64,000 bases of DNA from Devosia sp. Lineage in GTDB: Bacteria; Pseudomonadota; Alphaproteobacteria; Rhizobiales; Devosiaceae. Where the stretch lies: contig JAQGJK010000013.1 of NCBI GenBank assembly GCA_028290665.1, positions 54,138-118,137 on the forward strand. The letters are read 5' to 3'. The notes under the pieces were generated by a model, which saw only the letters and a list, made by a program, of their open reading frames with translations, was not told where the DNA came from and did no database searches. Shown here piece by piece: positions 16,583 through 25,237 of the stretch (positions are counted from its first letter, which is position 1; every line of letters begins with the position of its first letter). Made by a program: the position numbers and the translations under genes.

Positions 16583-19500
16583 CTACCAGGCGATCAAATC
16601 AAGATCGTCGCCAAGCGCCCGACGGCCGGCTTCGACGACGCTCAGATGGTGAGTGAACAGGATCGGCTGGAAGTGCGCCGAGACTTCGGCCAGGGCCCGC
16701 ATGCCAGCGATGGTGCGATCATCATCGAAAGTCTGGAAGATATCGTCGCCGATGAACGGCGTCGGTTCGTTGTTGCGGGAATAATCCTCGAGATAGGCGA
16801 GGCGCAGCGCCAGGTACAGCTGGTCGCGGGTGCCCTCGCTCATCGCCTCGACGCCGAGCCGGTCGCCATTGGAACGGACGCCCTTGAGACGCGGATGGTC
16901 GTCCTCGTCATAATCCTCGACCAGCTGCGTCAGCGAGCCGCCGGTCAGCATCCCCAGCAATTTCCCGGCGCGGGCAACCAGCGGATCGGCATTTGCGGCA
17001 CGGTGCCGTTCCATGCTGGCGCCGAGCAGCGCCGAGGCCAGCTTCAGCACCACCCACTGGCGCGCCACCGCCACGATTTCGGCTTCGGCGGCGTGCTTCT
17101 GAAAAGCCGCGAGCTCGACTCCACCCCCGGCCTCTAGTGCCTCCCGGCGGCGACGGGCATCGGCAATGACGGCGAACACGGCGTGGCTGGTTTCGCTGAG
17201 CTGGGCTGCTTCCTCGACCAGCAACAGCACCCGGGCGGCGGCGGCGTCGGGATCGAAGCCGGCAAGATCGTCGCGGACTGCGTCCTCGTCCATGCCCTCG
17301 GCCGCATCGCGGAAGCGCTGGCGGCAGCGTCCGAGGCTGATGCGCAGCGCCTCGCGCTGTTCGAGGCGGCCGATAAGGGCGCGCAAATCGATGTCGTCAG
17401 GGACGGCTTGGCGTAACGCAGCCAGCCGCCCGGTCGCGGTTTCGGCGGCATCCCGCGCCTTGGTCACCGCCAGTTCCTGCGTGCGCACGTCCCGGCCGAA
17501 TTCGTCCCGGCGGGTAGCGGCCGCACGGGCGGCTTCGGCGCGCTGGCGCAGCTCATCGAGTGCATCGACGGCCGAACGGTTGGTGAGGTCGGGCGCCAGC
17601 GCGGTGACCAGCGCAGCCACTTCGTTCTCGAACTGGTCGCGGTCGCGGGCCATGCCTTCGACGCGACGGGCCCGGTTGGCGCGTTCGTGCTGCAGTGGCG
17701 GCAGCTGTTCCCACGCCTTGATCGCCGCCGCAGCGCCTTCGAGCGAGATACCGGCGCCGAGGCCGATGGCAGTGGCGTCGCTGGTGAACCTTGCATGCGC
17801 CGCACTGGCCGCCGTCTCGGCTTCGGTCAATTCGTTGACGAGGCGAGCGATCCGGCGCTCGGCGTCCTCGCGCTTGCCGGCAGCGGCACGGCTGGCGGTC
17901 CAGGCTTCGGCGAGCAGGTCGAGCCGTTCGGCGACGGCCCGCCCAAGGGCCGGCACCGGGAGGCTCGGGCCCGGCTCGCTGCCGACACCGCGGGCGATAT
18001 CGAGCAATGCCGGGCGCAGCGCTTCGGCGGAAGCATCGAGCCCGGCGATGGCATCGCCGAGTGCGGCAATGGCGTGGCGCTCCTCGAACAACGGCTCGAG
18101 GGCGCGGCGCCAGACCAGCATGTCGTCGGGCGAGCCCGGAGTAATTTCTGCGGCGAACAGCGCCCGGTAGCTTGCCTGCGCCGCCGTTTCCGCCGCGGCA
18201 GCCGTGGCAGTCGCGGCCTCGATCGCCGCCCGTTGCGCGCTGAGTTCACTATGCTTGCGCTGGTTCGCGGCATGGCGCGACACGCGCTCGGCATCGGCGA
18301 GGGCCGCGTCGGCAAGCCCGTCGGCCGCGCCGATCAGGCGTTCGACATTCTCCATAGCAGCGCGCGGCGGCAGCGGTGCCGAGCCCGCCAGCGCCTCGGC
18401 CAGCGCGGCAAAGCCAGTATCCCGCTCGGCACGCGCGGCGGCGATGACATCACGGCTCGGCATCGGACGGCCAGCCGCATCGGCCGCCATAGTCGCCACC
18501 AGCTGTTCGAGTTCCTCCACCACCAGCTGCCGACGCTCAGTCAGTGCCCGACGAGCCGCGTCGGCGGTCGCCAGCTGCTGGCGCTGCGCGGCGAGTTGCT
18601 CGACCCCCGGCAATGGCGCGAGGGCCACCGCGTCGAGATCGGCGATGGGGGGTGACAACCGCCCGGCCCGCTCGGCCAGCTGCCGGCGTCGCGCCAGCCA
18701 GTCGCGCTGCAACTCCTCGCGCCGGTCGAGCTGGCGCAATTCGGGGCCAAGCGCCGCGAGCCGCTCGCGCCACGGGCGCACATCGATGAGCGTTTCGGCC
18801 CGCGTGTCGCGAGACAGGCCGGCGAGGATCGCCTGCTCCTCGGCGAGCCGGGTCCGCAGCGTCACGAGGCGCGCCGCCTGCGCCTGCCCGGCCGACACCA
18901 GCGCGGCGAGTTCGGCCAGCTGTGCATCGGTTGGCTGCCTTGCCGTCAGCTGTTCGCCTGAAGCCAGGCCGAGTCGCAGCGCCAGCTGATCGATTCGGGC
19001 GGCGTAGTCATCACGCTCGCTCTCGATCCGTGGCAGGTCGCGACGCTTGGCGGTATAATCGCCCGTTTGGCCAAACAGCGCGATCACCGCGCCGGCAGCC
19101 GTCACCAGCGCATCGTTGACCTGCAGTTCGCTGAGCCCGGCATGCGCCTCGGCAAGACGGGTCTCGGCATCGACCACGGCGCGCACCGACGCAGCATCGG
19201 CCGCCATTGCGGTTTCGAGTTCGGTCGCCAGCTGCGCCGGAACCTCGGTCAAATCCTCGAAGGCGGCGAGGCCGGCCAGTTCGCTGTCGATCTCGGCGAT
19301 GATCGGCCGCAACTGCCGCAGCCGTTCGAGCCGGCTGGTTTCGGTGCGCAGTTCGGCCTGCCGGGCACGGAGTTCCACAAGTCGTGCCTCGCCATCGACG
19401 ATTTCGCCGAGCAGCAGCTTCCAGTCATTGGCCTTGAGTTCGCCGTCGCGCTCGGCGATGCGCGCCTCCTCGTGGCGATCCTTGATCTGGTAAAACAGCC

Positions 19501-20044
19501 GGCTTTTGGAGGCGCGGCTATCGAACAGCTCACCGGCCTCGGTTTCGAGCCCGGTCTTGAGCGCGGTCAGCCCGCTGAGCCCTGAAGCCGCGGCGAACAG
19601 CGCGCCGGCCGAAGCGCCGCTGGCCTGCAACATTTCCCCGGCACCACGCCGCAGGCGCTCGGAATCGAGCCCGAAGGCGCGCTCGAACATCTCCCGATTG
19701 AGGCTGCCGAGAAACGGCGCCAGCGCATCGTCGCGCAGCGCCGATTCACTGTCGTCATGCTGCAGCAGGGTATTTTTCCTCCCCCGTCGGCGGCGGAAGG
19801 CAAGTGCAGTGAGATCAGAACCACGAACGTTTGCACCGATGCGTAGGGTACCGGCATCGTGGAAAAAATCGAAAGCTCGTCGTTCGGTAAATCCGAAGAA
19901 CAGATCGCCGAGCGCCGCCAGCACCGAGCTTTTGCCGGCTTCATTGGGGCCATAGACCAGATGCAGTTTCGCCCCCGGCCGGAACGCAAAGCTGCGATCG
20001 GTCAGGCCGCCATAACGGAGGATATCGAGCCGTTCGAGCCGCAT
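16583..20044 (-). CDS. AAA-type ATPase of the YhaN/SbcC family
   Basis: A 1153-residue SMC/Rad50-like protein. The N-terminal half-ATPase has Walker A GPNEAGKSS at residues 32-40. A long Ala/Glu/Arg/Leu-rich coiled-coil region (roughly residues 190-950) follows. The C-terminal half carries the signature SEGTRDQLYLALRLA and Walker B PFIGDDIFQTFDD. The family pairs with an Mre11/SbcD-like nuclease; here that nuclease is encoded directly upstream with a TGATG overlap. A role in DNA end processing or repair is expected from the family, but substrates of YhaN-type members are less well defined than those of SbcC. Confidence 0.9.
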   Translation of the reverse strand: MRLERLDILRYGGLTDRSFAFRPGAKLHLVYGPNEAGKSSVLAALGDLFFGFTERRAFDFFHDAGTLRIGANVRGSDLTALAFRRRRGRKNTLLQHDDSESALRDDALAPFLGSLNREMFERAFGLDSERLRRGAGEMLQASGASAGALFAAASGLSGLTALKTGLETEAGELFDSRASKSRLFYQIKDRHEEARIAERDGELKANDWKLLLGEIVDGEARLVELRARQAELRTETSRLERLRQLRPIIAEIDSELAGLAAFEDLTEVPAQLATELETAMAADAASVRAVVDAETRLAEAHAGLSELQVNDALVTAAGAVIALFGQTGDYTAKRRDLPRIESERDDYAARIDQLALRLGLASGEQLTARQPTDAQLAELAALVSAGQAQAARLVTLRTRLAEEQAILAGLSRDTRAETLIDVRPWRERLAALGPELRQLDRREELQRDWLARRRQLAERAGRLSPPIADLDAVALAPLPGVEQLAAQRQQLATADAARRALTERRQLVVEELEQLVATMAADAAGRPMPSRDVIAAARAERDTGFAALAEALAGSAPLPPRAAMENVERLIGAADGLADAALADAERVSRHAANQRKHSELSAQRAAIEAATATAAAAETAAQASYRALFAAEITPGSPDDMLVWRRALEPLFEERHAIAALGDAIAGLDASAEALRPALLDIARGVGSEPGPSLPVPALGRAVAERLDLLAEAWTASRAAAGKREDAERRIARLVNELTEAETAASAAHARFTSDATAIGLGAGISLEGAAAAIKAWEQLPPLQHERANRARRVEGMARDRDQFENEVAALVTALAPDLTNRSAVDALDELRQRAEAARAAATRRDEFGRDVRTQELAVTKARDAAETATGRLAALRQAVPDDIDLRALIGRLEQREALRISLGRCRQRFRDAAEGMDEDAVRDDLAGFDPDAAAARVLLLVEEAAQLSETSHAVFAVIADARRRREALEAGGGVELAAFQKHAAEAEIVAVARQWVVLKLASALLGASMERHRAANADPLVARAGKLLGMLTGGSLTQLVEDYDEDDHPRLKGVRSNGDRLGVEAMSEGTRDQLYLALRLAYLEDYSRNNEPTPFIGDDIFQTFDDDRTIAGMRALAEVSAHFQPILFTHHLSVVEAGRRALGDDLDLIAW

Positions 20045-21276
20045 CAGTGTGTCCCGCCGGCGCGTTGCAACACGACGTCGCGGGCTTCGGCGAGCAGTTG
20101 ATCGAGGTCGTCGCCAAGCCCCGTATCGGCCCCGAGCCCGCCCGGCAGCTTTGCCGTCACGTCGCGGATCAGCGTCGCGGCCGTTGCGGCGATAGCCGGA
20201 TCGGCAAGTGCTGCCGCGACAAGGCTGTCGAGATCGATGGCGCTGGCTGGTCGGGTCACTGCATCGCGTGGCGACGTGAAGTGCAAATCCAGTTTTTCGA
20301 GCCAGATATCGGCATGGACCCGCTGCGCCGCGGCCTGCAATTCATCGGTAAGCTGCTGCCGGTTAGCGTGAAAGCTGGCAGCCATCGGGGTTTCGCCGCG
20401 CAGCGTCAACCGCAGCGCCAGCAACTTCCCCGCACCGGCATTGGCGACTTCGCGCAGCAGCGGCCGCGCCAGTTCCAACAGCTCGGCAAGGCTGTCGGCA
20501 CCATCGGCGACGAGGCTCGCCGCATGCCAGCGCGCCTGGTCGACAAGCACGCGCTCGAGCGCGACCTCACCATCGGTGACGGTAACCAGCACCGCCCCTT
20601 TGCCGCCGGTTTCGCGGATCGAGCGCCCCTGCAGATTGCCGGGGAACACCATCGGCGGGTTTTCGGCCACCACCTCGAAATCGTGGGCATGGCCGAGCGC
20701 CCAGTAATCATAGCCGCGGCTGCGCAATTCATCGACCGTGCAGGGCGCGTAATTGGCGTGCGGCGGCCGGCCCGACAGGGAGGTGTGCAGCACGCCGATA
20801 TTGAACCAGCCCGGGACCGGCGTCGGATAGGCCAGCGCCAGATTGTCGGTCGCGGCGCGATCGGAAAACCCCTGCCCGTGCAGCGCTACCCGGAGGCCGT
20901 CGAGCCGAAACGTCTCGGGTTTCTTGGTGCTGAACTGGCGAACGCTGTCCGGGAGCGTCACGCTTTTGGTCACGACGCTATCGGCGTCATGATTGCCTTT
21001 GAGCACGAACACCGGGATGGCGGCCCGATCGAGCCGGGCGATTTCGCGGTTGAAGAACAGCCCGATGGCGCTGTCCTTCCATTCCCTGTCATAGACGTCG
21101 CCGGCGATAACGACGAAATCGACGGCGTCCTCCAGCGCCCGGTCGATCAGCGCGGTGAAGGCATTGCGCGTTGCCGCGGAAAAGCGTCGCGCCACCTCGG
21201 CATCCTTCAGCGCCAGCCCGCGGAACGGGCTGCCAAGATGCAGATCGGCGGCATGGAGAAATCGAAACGAAGTCAC
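20044..21276 (-). CDS. SbcD/Mre11-like DNA exonuclease (YhaO family)
   Basis: A calcineurin-like metallophosphoesterase of 410 residues. A GTG start at 21276 (TSFRFLHAADLHLGSPF) is chosen because the phosphoesterase motif normally lies at the very N-terminus; the frame stays open to 21345. Metal-site motifs are HAADLHLGS, VIAGDVYDRE, VLKGNHDADS and ALGHAHDFE. It shares a TGATG overlap with the ATPase gene, so the two are probably made together as a nuclease-ATPase complex. Confidence 0.88.
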   Translation of the reverse strand: MTSFRFLHAADLHLGSPFRGLALKDAEVARRFSAATRNAFTALIDRALEDAVDFVVIAGDVYDREWKDSAIGLFFNREIARLDRAAIPVFVLKGNHDADSVVTKSVTLPDSVRQFSTKKPETFRLDGLRVALHGQGFSDRAATDNLALAYPTPVPGWFNIGVLHTSLSGRPPHANYAPCTVDELRSRGYDYWALGHAHDFEVVAENPPMVFPGNLQGRSIRETGGKGAVLVTVTDGEVALERVLVDQARWHAASLVADGADSLAELLELARPLLREVANAGAGKLLALRLTLRGETPMAASFHANRQQLTDELQAAAQRVHADIWLEKLDLHFTSPRDAVTRPASAIDLDSLVAAALADPAIAATAATLIRDVTAKLPGGLGADTGLGDDLDQLLAEARDVVLQRAGGTH

Positions 21277-21365
21277 GGCGTCAAGGATCGGCTGCAAAGG
21301 GAAGCTGGGGAGCCACTCCTTGGCACGGAAAAGGCGGAGTTCCAAGCCGCCGGCCGGTTGATTCC

Positions 21366-22160
21366 CTACAGTGGTTTGGTGGCGCAGATGGCGTAGCGGT
21401 CCTGCACCAGCCGGTCGAGCGCCCGGAGCAGCGGCATTTTTCGGGCCTGCGCCCAGTTAATGGCGAACAGCTTGCGGTCGACCACCGGATCGGTGAACCC
21501 GGCATCGATCAGCAGGTCGACCACGGCACTGGCCGGCATGGCATCGGAAAAATACACCCGCGAGCGGATCGAGCGATGCCGCTCCATCATCGCCGGCGGC
21601 AAATGGCTCCGCGCGGCAGTTTTGCCGGTAACCCGCGACAGGGCTTCCGACAGTTTCCCGACCCAGGTTTTCCGGCCCATATTGCCATCGACGATCAGCA
21701 GTTTGCCACCCGGCTTCAGCACCGCGAACCACTCGGCAAACGCCGCCACGGGATCGACCAGCGTCCACACCAGATGCCGGTTGGTCACCACATCATAGCT
21801 GCTGCGCGGCTCCATGGTGTTTTCGGCGTCGCGCATGATGAAGCGGATGTCGGCCTGGCGTTTCTCCGCCTTGGCTCGCGCCTGCTCGAGCATCGCCTCC
21901 GACCAATCGGCACCGGTGACGGAGAACTGCAAATCGTGGAGCAGGTGCGAAATCACGCCCGTGCCGCTGGCAAGATCGAGCGCCTGACGCCCATTGCCCG
22001 GGCCAAGGTGCTTCTTGAGCAGGCGATGCCAGCCGCGGCGCTCGGCGTCCGAGAAAATCTCGTGGCCGACGCTTTGATCGAAGCTCGCGGCACGCTCCGA
22101 CCAGAACTCCCGGATCTCGTCGCGAATGGAATAATTCGTGCCCGTCTCGTTCGCGCTCAT
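21366..22160 (-). CDS. Class I SAM-dependent methyltransferase
   Basis: A 264-residue Rossmann-fold methyltransferase. The SAM-binding motif I is ALDLASGTGVISHLL around residue 60, followed by VTGADWSEAMLEQARAKA and later KPGGKLLIVDGNMG. The substrate is not recognisable. It lies upstream of, and in the same direction as, the YhaO-like gene after an 89-base gap, and is divergent from the iron-transport operon. Confidence 0.85.
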   Translation of the reverse strand: MSANETGTNYSIRDEIREFWSERAASFDQSVGHEIFSDAERRGWHRLLKKHLGPGNGRQALDLASGTGVISHLLHDLQFSVTGADWSEAMLEQARAKAEKRQADIRFIMRDAENTMEPRSSYDVVTNRHLVWTLVDPVAAFAEWFAVLKPGGKLLIVDGNMGRKTWVGKLSEALSRVTGKTAARSHLPPAMMERHRSIRSRVYFSDAMPASAVVDLLIDAGFTDPVVDRKLFAINWAQARKMPLLRALDRLVQDRYAICATKPL

Positions 22161-22180
22161 TGGCTCAATCCCGCTATCAC

Positions 22181-22197
22181 TTTGGAATCACTCTAAA
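22181..22197. promoter_or_regulatory. ICE-like box, candidate Irr (iron) operator
   Basis: TTTGGAATCACTCTAAA matches the rhizobial iron-control element (TTTAGAA-N3-TTCTAAA) at 12 of 14 defined positions. It lies about 70 bases before the iron-type ABC operon and just behind the divergent methyltransferase start. Irr is the main iron regulator of many Hyphomicrobiales, so iron-dependent control of the importer is likely. Confidence 0.5.
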
Positions 22198-22266
22198 AGA
22201 TATAAGTTGATTATGTTGATCAGCTTTTCTATTGCGGCGACGTAGCATTGTTCGAGCGAGATCAAA

Positions 22267-23403
22267 ATGAAAATTCTGCGTCTGATGGCCCTACCGGCTG
22301 TTGCCCTTTGTGCCCTGCTGACCGCCCCGGCGTTCGCGCAGGCGTTCACCGTGACCGATGTCGCGGGCCGCGAAGTCAGCTTCGACAAACCCATCGAGCG
22401 CGTCATCCTCGGGGAAGGCCGCATGCTCTACAGCGTCGCGCCGATCACCGGCGGCGATCCGTTCGAAAAGATCGTCGCCTGGCGCAACGATCTGTGGACC
22501 ACCGATGTCAACGGCTTCGAGGCCTATGTGACCAAGTTCCCCAAGGGCAAGGACTTGCCATTCCTCGGCAATCTGACCGATGGCACGCTGCAGACCGAGA
22601 CGGTCGTGGCGCTCGATCCCGACGTCATGCTGCTGCCGATCGGCAACAAGACCGCCGCCGATGAAATGAAGCTCGAAGCGATGCTGGACGGGGTTGGCGT
22701 CAAGATCGTCTACATCGATTTCCGCGAGCACATCCTCGACAACACCGAACCGAGCCTCAAGATTCTCGGCCAGATCTTTGGCGAAGAGGCCCGGGCGGAG
22801 GAAGTCGCGACCTTCTGGCGCGAGCAGCTGGCGCGGGTGACCGATGTGATCGCCGCCGCCAACCCCGACCGACCGGACGTGTTCATGTACCGCGCCGCCG
22901 GCCTCGTCGAGTGCTGCGGCACCTTCGGTCCGGACAATTTCGGCCTGATGGTCGATCTCGCCGGCGGCCATAATCTCGGCTCGGACTTTCTCCCCGGTTA
23001 TACCGGCTCGATCAACCCCGAGCAGGTGATTGCCTCCAACCCGGATATCGTCGTGGCGACAGGGTCCAACTGGACCAATTCCGAAAACGCCAAGGATTAC
23101 GTCAATGTCGGGCCGACGGCCGCGGCATCGGCAGACCTCAGCAAGGCCGCGCTGCTGGCGCTGGTTGAGGCTCCGGCGTTCACCGGCTCCAAGGCGCTTG
23201 CCGATCTCGACGTGCACGCCATCTGGCACCAGTTCTACACCAGCCCGTACCAGTTCGTAGCCGTGCAGCAATTGGCCAAGTGGTTCCACCCCGAGCTGTT
23301 CGCTGACCTCGATCCCGATGCGACGTTCAGGGAGTTCCACGAGAAGTTCCTGCCCGTCGATTACCAGCCCGGCTATTGGGTATCGCTCGGCGACGGCCAA
23401 TAA
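22267..23403 (+). CDS. Iron-siderophore/heme-type ABC substrate-binding protein
   Basis: A 378-residue periplasmic protein. A signal peptide (MKILRLMALPAVALCALLTA, cleaved near AFAQ) is followed by FTVTDVAGREVSFDKPIERV, the usual opening of the FepB/BtuF/TroA-fold family. It is long for the family. It is followed by FecCD permease and ATPase genes, giving a complete class II importer. An ICE-like box upstream supports an iron compound as ligand, though cobalamin or another chelate cannot be excluded. Confidence 0.88.
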   Translation: MKILRLMALPAVALCALLTAPAFAQAFTVTDVAGREVSFDKPIERVILGEGRMLYSVAPITGGDPFEKIVAWRNDLWTTDVNGFEAYVTKFPKGKDLPFLGNLTDGTLQTETVVALDPDVMLLPIGNKTAADEMKLEAMLDGVGVKIVYIDFREHILDNTEPSLKILGQIFGEEARAEEVATFWREQLARVTDVIAAANPDRPDVFMYRAAGLVECCGTFGPDNFGLMVDLAGGHNLGSDFLPGYTGSINPEQVIASNPDIVVATGSNWTNSENAKDYVNVGPTAAASADLSKAALLALVEAPAFTGSKALADLDVHAIWHQFYTSPYQFVAVQQLAKWFHPELFADLDPDATFREFHEKFLPVDYQPGYWVSLGDGQ

Positions 23404-23405
23404 AC

Positions 23406-24482
23406 ATGGCCATCGCCGATGCTAGTCTGGCCACTGCGGGCACACTGGAGGGGCGCGGACAATACCGCGCCCTGACCCGTCGCAAGCTGCTCATCCTCGC
23501 GGCGATGACGGTGGCGCTGTGCATCTCGTTTGCCGTCGACCTCGCCTGGGGACCGGCGCGCTACGGCATCGACCAGGTGGTGCTGGCACTGTTCAGCCCC
23601 GGCTCGGTGTCCGACCAGGTCCGCACCGTCGTCTGGGATATCCGCATGCCGGTCGCGGTGATGGCGATCGTCGTCGGCGCGGCATTGTCGATGGCCGGGG
23701 CGCAGATGCAGACCATCCTCGCCAATCCGCTCGCCAGCCCGTTCACCCTCGGGATTTCCGCCGCCGCCAGTTTTGGCGCGGCGCTGGCCATTGTCACCAG
23801 CGTGCCGCTGCTGCCGTTTGCGGCGAGTTTCATCGTGCCGATCAATGCCTTCATCATGGCGCTGGTGGCGACGCTGTTCATCCATTTCATCTCGCAGGCG
23901 CGCGGCGTCACCGTGCAGACCGTTGTGCTGCTCGGCATCGCGCTGGTGTTCACCTTCAACGCGCTGCTGGCCTTCCTGCAATTCCTCGCCTCCGAACAGG
24001 CGCTGTCGACCGTGGTGTTCTGGACCATGGGGAGCCTGACCAAGGCGACATGGCCGAAAATCTGGATCACCCTCGCCGTGGTGTTGATCGCGCTGCCGCT
24101 GTTCGCGCGCAATGCCTGGGCGCTGACTGCCATCCGCCTCGGCGAGGACCGGGCCGCGAGCTTTGGCGTCAATGTCCGTTACATCCGGCTCGAAACCATG
24201 CTGGTGGTGTCGCTGCTGGCCTCGGTGCCGGTCAGTTTCGTCGGCACCATCGGCTTTATCGGATTGGTCGGGCCGCACATCGCTCGCATGATCCTCGGCG
24301 AAGACCAGCGGTTTTTCCTGCCCGGCTCGATCCTTGCCGGCGCGCTGATGCTGAGCGTCACCTCGATCGTTTCGAAATCGATCATCCCGGGCGTGGTGTT
24401 TCCGGTTGGCATCATCACGGCGCTGGTCGGGGTGCCGTTCTTCTTTTCGCTGATCATCACGACGATGAGGAAATCATGGTAG
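23406..24482 (+). CDS. FecCD-family ABC permease
   Basis: A 358-residue inner-membrane protein with about ten hydrophobic segments. The ATG at 23406 follows the binding-protein stop by 2 bases. GAALSMAGAQMQTILANPLASPFTLG is the typical FecCD/BtuC region (shown here from 23677 on), and GFIGLVGPHIARMILGEDQR is the ATPase-docking region. It overlaps the ATPase gene by 7 bases. It forms the homodimeric channel of the iron-type importer. Confidence 0.92.
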   Translation: MAIADASLATAGTLEGRGQYRALTRRKLLILAAMTVALCISFAVDLAWGPARYGIDQVVLALFSPGSVSDQVRTVVWDIRMPVAVMAIVVGAALSMAGAQMQTILANPLASPFTLGISAAASFGAALAIVTSVPLLPFAASFIVPINAFIMALVATLFIHFISQARGVTVQTVVLLGIALVFTFNALLAFLQFLASEQALSTVVFWTMGSLTKATWPKIWITLAVVLIALPLFARNAWALTAIRLGEDRAASFGVNVRYIRLETMLVVSLLASVPVSFVGTIGFIGLVGPHIARMILGEDQRFFLPGSILAGALMLSVTSIVSKSIIPGVVFPVGIITALVGVPFFFSLIITTMRKSW

Positions 24483-25231
24483 CGCTGCGGCTCGACGCGG
24501 TCGGCGCCTATTACGGCCGGAAACTGACGGTCTCGGACGTGTCGACGCCGGTGATCAACGCCGGCCAGATCGTCGCGGTGATCGGGCCGAATGCGGCCGG
24601 GAAATCGACGCTGTTCAAACGCATCGCCGGGCTGCTCAAGGGCCCCGGACAGGTCGAAGTCGAGGGTAGCACGCGCGGCCAAAAAGCCATCAGCTACATG
24701 CCGCAGGATACGTCGGCGAACGCCGTGCTGACGGTCTATGAATCGCTGCTGCTGGCGCGGAAGCAAGGCCAGTCCTGGACCGTGGCAGAGGATGATCTCG
24801 AACTGATCGACAGCGTCATGGCGGCGATCAACATCACCAGCATCGGGTTTCGCGATCTCGGAGCGCTGAGCGGCGGACAGCGGCAATTGGTGTCGATCGC
24901 CCAGGCGCTGGTGCGCGAACCTGAAATCATCCTGATGGACGAGCCGACCAGCGCCCTCGATCTCCACCGGCAGGTCGAAGTGTTGGCCTTCATGCAGGCG
25001 CAGGCGCGCGAAAAAGGCATGATCGTCCTGATCGCGCTGCACGACCTCAACCAGGCGCTGCGCTTCGCCGACACCGCGCTGGTCATCGCCGATGGCCGCA
25101 TGCGGGCCTGCGGCCGCTCCGCCGAGGTGATCACCACGGCGATGCTGCGCGAGGTCTATGGGGTCGAGGCGCGGATCGAAAAATGCTCGCGCGATTTCGA
25201 CCACGTCATCGTCGACGGCGTCGCCGCCTGA
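24476..25231 (+). CDS. Iron-type ABC transporter ATP-binding protein (FecE family)
   Basis: A 251-residue ATPase starting at the ATG at 24476 (MVALRLDAVGAYYGRKLTV), 7 bases inside the permease gene. Walker A GPNAAGKST, signature LSGGQRQLVSIAQALV and Walker B ILMDEPTSALDLHRQ are seen, followed by ALHDLNQALRFAD. Length and motifs fit FecE/FepC. It converges with the allophanate hydrolase gene, 6 bases away. Confidence 0.92.
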   Translation: MVALRLDAVGAYYGRKLTVSDVSTPVINAGQIVAVIGPNAAGKSTLFKRIAGLLKGPGQVEVEGSTRGQKAISYMPQDTSANAVLTVYESLLLARKQGQSWTVAEDDLELIDSVMAAINITSIGFRDLGALSGGQRQLVSIAQALVREPEIILMDEPTSALDLHRQVEVLAFMQAQAREKGMIVLIALHDLNQALRFADTALVIADGRMRACGRSAEVITTAMLREVYGVEARIEKCSRDFDHVIVDGVAA

Positions 25232-25237
25232 GCCGGT

